Source: Dryocola clanedunensis subsp. sulfonylureivorans (lineage in GTDB: Bacteria > Pseudomonadota > Gammaproteobacteria > Enterobacterales > Enterobacteriaceae). From it: a DNA stretch of 64,000 bases. Numbering within the stretch: the first letter of the stretch is position 1; each line of letters starts with the position of its first letter. Shown here piece by piece: positions 60,016-64,000 of this stretch. The notes under the pieces are model-generated. The model did not search any database. It was not told the origin of the DNA and saw only the letters and a program-made list of their open reading frames with translations. The stretch lies in the NCBI RefSeq assembly GCF_016756775.1, contig NZ_JAERMU010000011.1:62001-126000 (forward strand), written 5' to 3'. Made by a program: the position numbers and the translations under genes.

Positions 60016-60906
60016 ATGGCAGATTTAGACGATATCAGAGAAGGCAAGGATTACGGCATTGGCCGCCCGCAGGAGAATAAAGCCTTCTACCTGAAGGGCA
60101 GCGGCGCGCTGGACTGGGGAATGCAGTCGCGGCTGGCCCGCATCTTCAACCCCGATACGGGGCGCACCGTGATGCTGGCCTTCGACCACGGCTATTTCCA
60201 GGGGCCGACCACCGGCCTTGAGCGCATCGATTTATCCATCGCGCCTCTGTACGAAGAAACCGATGTGCTGATGTGTACCCGGGGTATTTTGCGCAGCGTT
60301 GTGCCACCAGCCACCAATAAACCCGTTGTACTGCGCGCATCAGGGGGGAATTCAATTCTGAGCGAGCTGTCCCGTGAAAGCGTGGCGGTGACGATGGAGG
60401 ACGCGCTACGCCTGAACGCCTGCGCGGTGGCGGCGCAGATCTATATCGGCAGCGAGTATGAGCACCAGTCCATCAACAACATCATCAGGCTGGTGGACGA
60501 AGGGACGCGCTACGGTATCCCCACGCTTGCTGTTACGGGCGTTGGCAAGGAGATGGCGCGCGACGCCCGCTATTTCTCGCTCGCCAGCCGCATCGCCGCC
60601 GAAATAGGCGCGCAGTTTGTGAAAACCTATTTTGTTGAGGAAGGCTTTGAAAAGGTGGCGGCGAGCTGTCCGGTACCTATCGTCATCGCCGGAGGCAAAA
60701 AGCTGCCGGAGCAGGAGGCGCTGGAGATGTGCTTCCGTGCGATAGACCAGGGGGCGTCCGGCGTGGATATGGGGCGGAATATCTTCCAGTCAGAAGCCCC
60801 GCTGGCCATGCTCAAAGCGGTGAAGAAAGTGGTGCACGAGAATATGTCATCCCGCGAGGCTTACCAGTTCTGGCAGGATGAAAAACATCAGGGAGACAAG
60901 GCATGA
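60016..60906 (+). CDS. lsrF: 3-hydroxy-5-phosphonooxypentane-2,4-dione thiolase LsrF
   Basis: LsrF transfers an acetyl group from the phospho-AI-2 derivative to coenzyme A, ending signal breakdown. The 296-residue class I aldolase-like protein begins [16 protein letters not shown]; the Schiff-base lysine is expected in [16 protein letters not shown], and [18 protein letters not shown] lies near the phosphate site. GGAGGAAC precedes the ATG. The stop overlaps the lsrG start. Confidence 0.95.
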   Translation: MADLDDIREGKDYGIGRPQENKAFYLKGSGALDWGMQSRLARIFNPDTGRTVMLAFDHGYFQGPTTGLERIDLSIAPLYEETDVLMCTRGILRSVVPPATNKPVVLRASGGNSILSELSRESVAVTMEDALRLNACAVAAQIYIGSEYEHQSINNIIRLVDEGTRYGIPTLAVTGVGKEMARDARYFSLASRIAAEIGAQFVKTYFVEEGFEKVAASCPVPIVIAGGKKLPEQEALEMCFRAIDQGASGVDMGRNIFQSEAPLAMLKAVKKVVHENMSSREAYQFWQDEKHQGDKA

Positions 60907-61193
60907 ACGTGACGCTGGTGGAAATCAATATCAAACCCGAGCGGGTAGACGAGTTTCTGGAGGTGTTCCGCGCCAACCACGAAGGCTCGATCAAAGAGCC
61001 GGGTAACCTGCGCTTCGACGTTTTGCAGGACCCGGAGGTGGCAACGCGGTTCTTTATCTACGAGGCCTACCAGAACGACGAGGCGGTACTGGCGCACAAG
61101 AAAACCCCGCACTACCTCGACTGCGTGGAGAAGCTGGACGACATGATGTCCGAACCGCGCAAGAAGCGGAGTTTTGTCGGGCTGCTGCCGTAA
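60903..61193 (+). CDS. lsrG: (4S)-4-hydroxy-5-phosphonooxypentane-2,3-dione isomerase LsrG
   Basis: LsrG isomerises phospho-AI-2 to the substrate of LsrF, lowering the inducer level. The 96-residue ABM-family (antibiotic biosynthesis monooxygenase-fold) protein begins [20 protein letters not shown] and ends FVGLLP; the His in HKTPHYL (here [14 protein letters not shown]) is near the active site. It starts four bases before the lsrF stop. In E. coli tam follows; here the operon ends with lsrG and a REP pair. Confidence 0.95.
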   Translation: MNVTLVEINIKPERVDEFLEVFRANHEGSIKEPGNLRFDVLQDPEVATRFFIYEAYQNDEAVLAHKKTPHYLDCVEKLDDMMSEPRKKRSFVGLLP

Positions 61194-61200
61194 TTCTTTT

Positions 61201-61261
61201 GGTGGATGACGCTGCGCTTATCCACCCTACGACTCTGTTGCGTAGGTCAGATAAGCGCAGG
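61201..61261. repeat. REP pair between lsrG and patA
   Basis: GGTGGATGACGCTGCGCTTA followed by TCCACCCTACG, and a half copy GTAGGTCAGATAAGCGCAGG at 61242-61261. It separates convergent lsrG and patA at another gene-order change. Confidence 0.75.
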
Positions 61262-61265
61262 TTTA

Positions 61266-62747
<1,482 letters not shown>

Positions 62748-62898
62748 TCAGGATAAACCACTTAGCGAAACTGGAGGTGCGCAATAATTAATCACGCGGG
62801 ATTACATTTTGCGCATTTTCCTGCTGGAGGGCGGAGGGGCAAGATAGCGCGAAAACAGGAGCAGGCACCGTGCCGGTGCAACTGCGCCAGAATAGTGC

Positions 62899-63609
62899 TT
62901 AAGCTGCGTCCATTCTATGCTCGCCGCGAACAAGTGCCGCACGATCGTACTCGTGCTGGATAGCGCCACCGGCCATAAAGGCCGCGCGGTCGGACATATG
63001 CGCAATGACGTCGGCGTCATGGCTCACCAGCAGATAGGTCATGCCGGACTGCTGTTTCAGGCGGTTAAGCAGGTTGAGGATTTCCGCCTGCACGGACATA
63101 TCCAGCGCCGAAGTCGGTTCATCAAGCAGCAGAATTTTTGGCCGCAGCAGCAGCGCACGGGCAATCGCCACGCGCTGGCGCTGGCCGCCGGAGAGCTGAT
63201 GCGGATAGCGCTTCGCGGCGTCTGCCGGTAAGCCAACCTGCATCAGCGCCTCTGCGACCCGCTCGGGGATTTGCGCTTCCCGATGGATAGCCAGCGGCTC
63301 CGCAAGCGTGCGGTAAATTGTATGGTTGGGATGGAGGGAGGCGTAGGGATCCTGAAAAACCATCTGCACGTTGCGGCGCAGATCGCCCTGAAAGCGCGTG
63401 CCTGGCCTGATGTTTTGTTCCAGAAGCCGAACCTCTCCTGACCATTCCCGCTGCAAGCCTGCCAGTACCCGCAAGATTGTTGATTTTCCGCAGCCGGATG
63501 CGCCAATCAGGCTGAACGTCTCACCTTCGTTAATCGCAAAGCTGGCCGCACTGACGGCGGTTTTACCTGCGAACTGCACGTTCAGATTGCTGACCTCAAC
63601 GATTGCCAT
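62899..63609 (-). CDS. Peptide/nickel-type ABC transporter ATPase (second ATPase)
   Basis: A 236-residue ABC ATPase of the DppF/NikE/OppF class: Walker A IGASGCGKST (about residues 38-47), Q-loop MVFQDPYASLHP, signature LSGGQRQR, Walker B ILLLDEPTSALD and H-loop LLVSHD. It lacks the long C-terminal oligopeptide-transport domain of DppF, so it resembles the shorter NikE-like proteins. GGAGAGGCC precedes ATG 63609, which overlaps the end of the preceding ATPase by 14 bases. Solute (peptide, nickel or other) cannot be decided; permease and binding-protein genes would be to the right, outside the window. Confidence 0.85.
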   Translation of the reverse strand: MAIVEVSNLNVQFAGKTAVSAASFAINEGETFSLIGASGCGKSTILRVLAGLQREWSGEVRLLEQNIRPGTRFQGDLRRNVQMVFQDPYASLHPNHTIYRTLAEPLAIHREAQIPERVAEALMQVGLPADAAKRYPHQLSGGQRQRVAIARALLLRPKILLLDEPTSALDMSVQAEILNLLNRLKQQSGMTYLLVSHDADVIAHMSDRAAFMAGGAIQHEYDRAALVRGEHRMDAA

Positions 63610-64000
63610 GGGCCTCTCCCTGTAAATTCTGATTACGATCCAGCGTGGGCAGCATGGTGCCGTAGGTGGTGGCATCCGGGCGGCAGGTCCACAGCGTGCG
63701 GGTATAGGGATGCGTGGCGGTTGCCAGCGCGTTAGCCGCCATCTCATCCACCTTCTGGCCCTGATACATCACCAGCACGCGCTGGCAGTGCTGGGCCACC
63801 AGCGGCAGATCGTGGCTTATCAGCAGCATTGCCATCTGTCTTTGTTCGCTTTGCTCTACCAGCAGCTCGAGGATCTGGTTGCGCAGGCGGGCGTCCAGCG
63901 CCGACGTTGGCTCATCGGCAATCAGTACCTTCGGGTTATTCACCAGCGCGATGGCAATCATCACGCGCTGGCCCATGCCGCCGGAAAGCTCCGCCGGGTA
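63596..64000 (-). CDS. Peptide/nickel-type ABC transporter ATPase (first ATPase, 5' end missing)
   Basis: The last 134 codons of a DppD/NikD-like ABC ATPase; the frame is open to the window edge. Visible are the signature LSGGMGQR, Walker B VLIADEPTSALDA and H-loop LLISHD, then the HPYTRTLW element typical of peptide-class ATPases and a short tail. The Walker A part lies outside. It would be read before the ATPase at 62899-63609, with which it overlaps by 14 bases, implying translational coupling. Confidence 0.85.
   Translation of the reverse strand, partial: YPAELSGGMGQRVMIAIALVNNPKVLIADEPTSALDARLRNQILELLVEQSEQRQMAMLLISHDLPLVAQHCQRVLVMYQGQKVDEMAANALATATHPYTRTLWTCRPDATTYGTMLPTLDRNQNLQGEAHGNR

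Overview
The window is a chromosomal segment of an enteric gammaproteobacterium (Enterobacteriaceae). Nearly every protein is readily recognisable as the counterpart of an Escherichia coli/Salmonella protein, local gene orders are enteric, and the regulatory sites (PhoP box, NrdR boxes, ARG boxes, CRP sites, pyrL attenuator) are of the enteric type. I cannot fix the genus from sequence alone; Enterobacter, Cedecea, Lelliottia and relatives are reasonable candidates. The window is cut at both ends inside genes (nusA on the left, an ABC transporter ATPase gene on the right).

Layout. (1) 1-8973: the transcription/translation operon nusA-infB-rbfA-truB-rpsO-pnp-nlpI, with the S15 autoregulatory leader and the PNPase/RNase III leader hairpin. 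(2) 9085-20039: yrbN-deaD, mtr, yhbW, the anaerobic ubiquinone genes ubiV-ubiU and ubiT, and yhbS, yhbQ, yhbP, yhbO, yraR, yraQ. (3) 20127-30437: anaerobic ribonucleotide reductase nrdDG, trehalose utilisation treCBR, and mgtL-mgtA with PhoP box and long leader RNA. This block is not next to yraQ in E. coli K-12. (4) 30561-33663: a periplasmic GH20 hexosaminidase and a hok-type toxin gene with a possible sok antisense RNA. (5) 33664-44667: ridA, pyrL-pyrB-pyrI, an arginine deiminase cluster (arcA-arcC-arcB-arcD plus an ArgR paralogue), yjgK, argI, rraB, yjgM. (6) 44970-52341: valS-holC-pepA and divergent lptF-lptG. (7) 52654-61193: a complete autoinducer-2 uptake and processing locus, lsrK-lsrR divergent from lsrACDBFG. 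(8) 61266-64000: patA with a sigma-54 promoter, and two peptide/nickel-type ABC ATPases.

Functional themes. Several blocks serve anaerobic or energy-limited life: nrdDG, ubiUVT and the arginine deiminase pathway, whose promoter shows a well placed CRP site. Arginine is handled from both directions: ArgI (with tandem ARG boxes) makes citrulline, while ArcA/ArcB/ArcC break arginine down to ATP, CO2 and ammonia with ArcD as probable exchanger. The ArgR paralogue beside arcD lacks the paired aspartates that bind arginine in E. coli ArgR.

A family of REP-type palindromes (about 30 bp, core GGTGGATGGCGC and its complement) is scattered through intergenic gaps at nine places and lies at each point where gene order departs from E. 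coli K-12 (yraQ|nrdG, lptG|lsrK, lsrG|patA). One copy has expanded into a 55-bp tandem array. I see no prophage, insertion sequence, CRISPR array, rRNA or tRNA. I did not find a wholly new system. The most novel items are the ArgR paralogue, the symmetric candidate LsrR operators, two exact DnaA boxes in the nrdD leader, the hok/sok-like locus, the cluster of four inverted repeats after valS, and the REP-derived tandem array.
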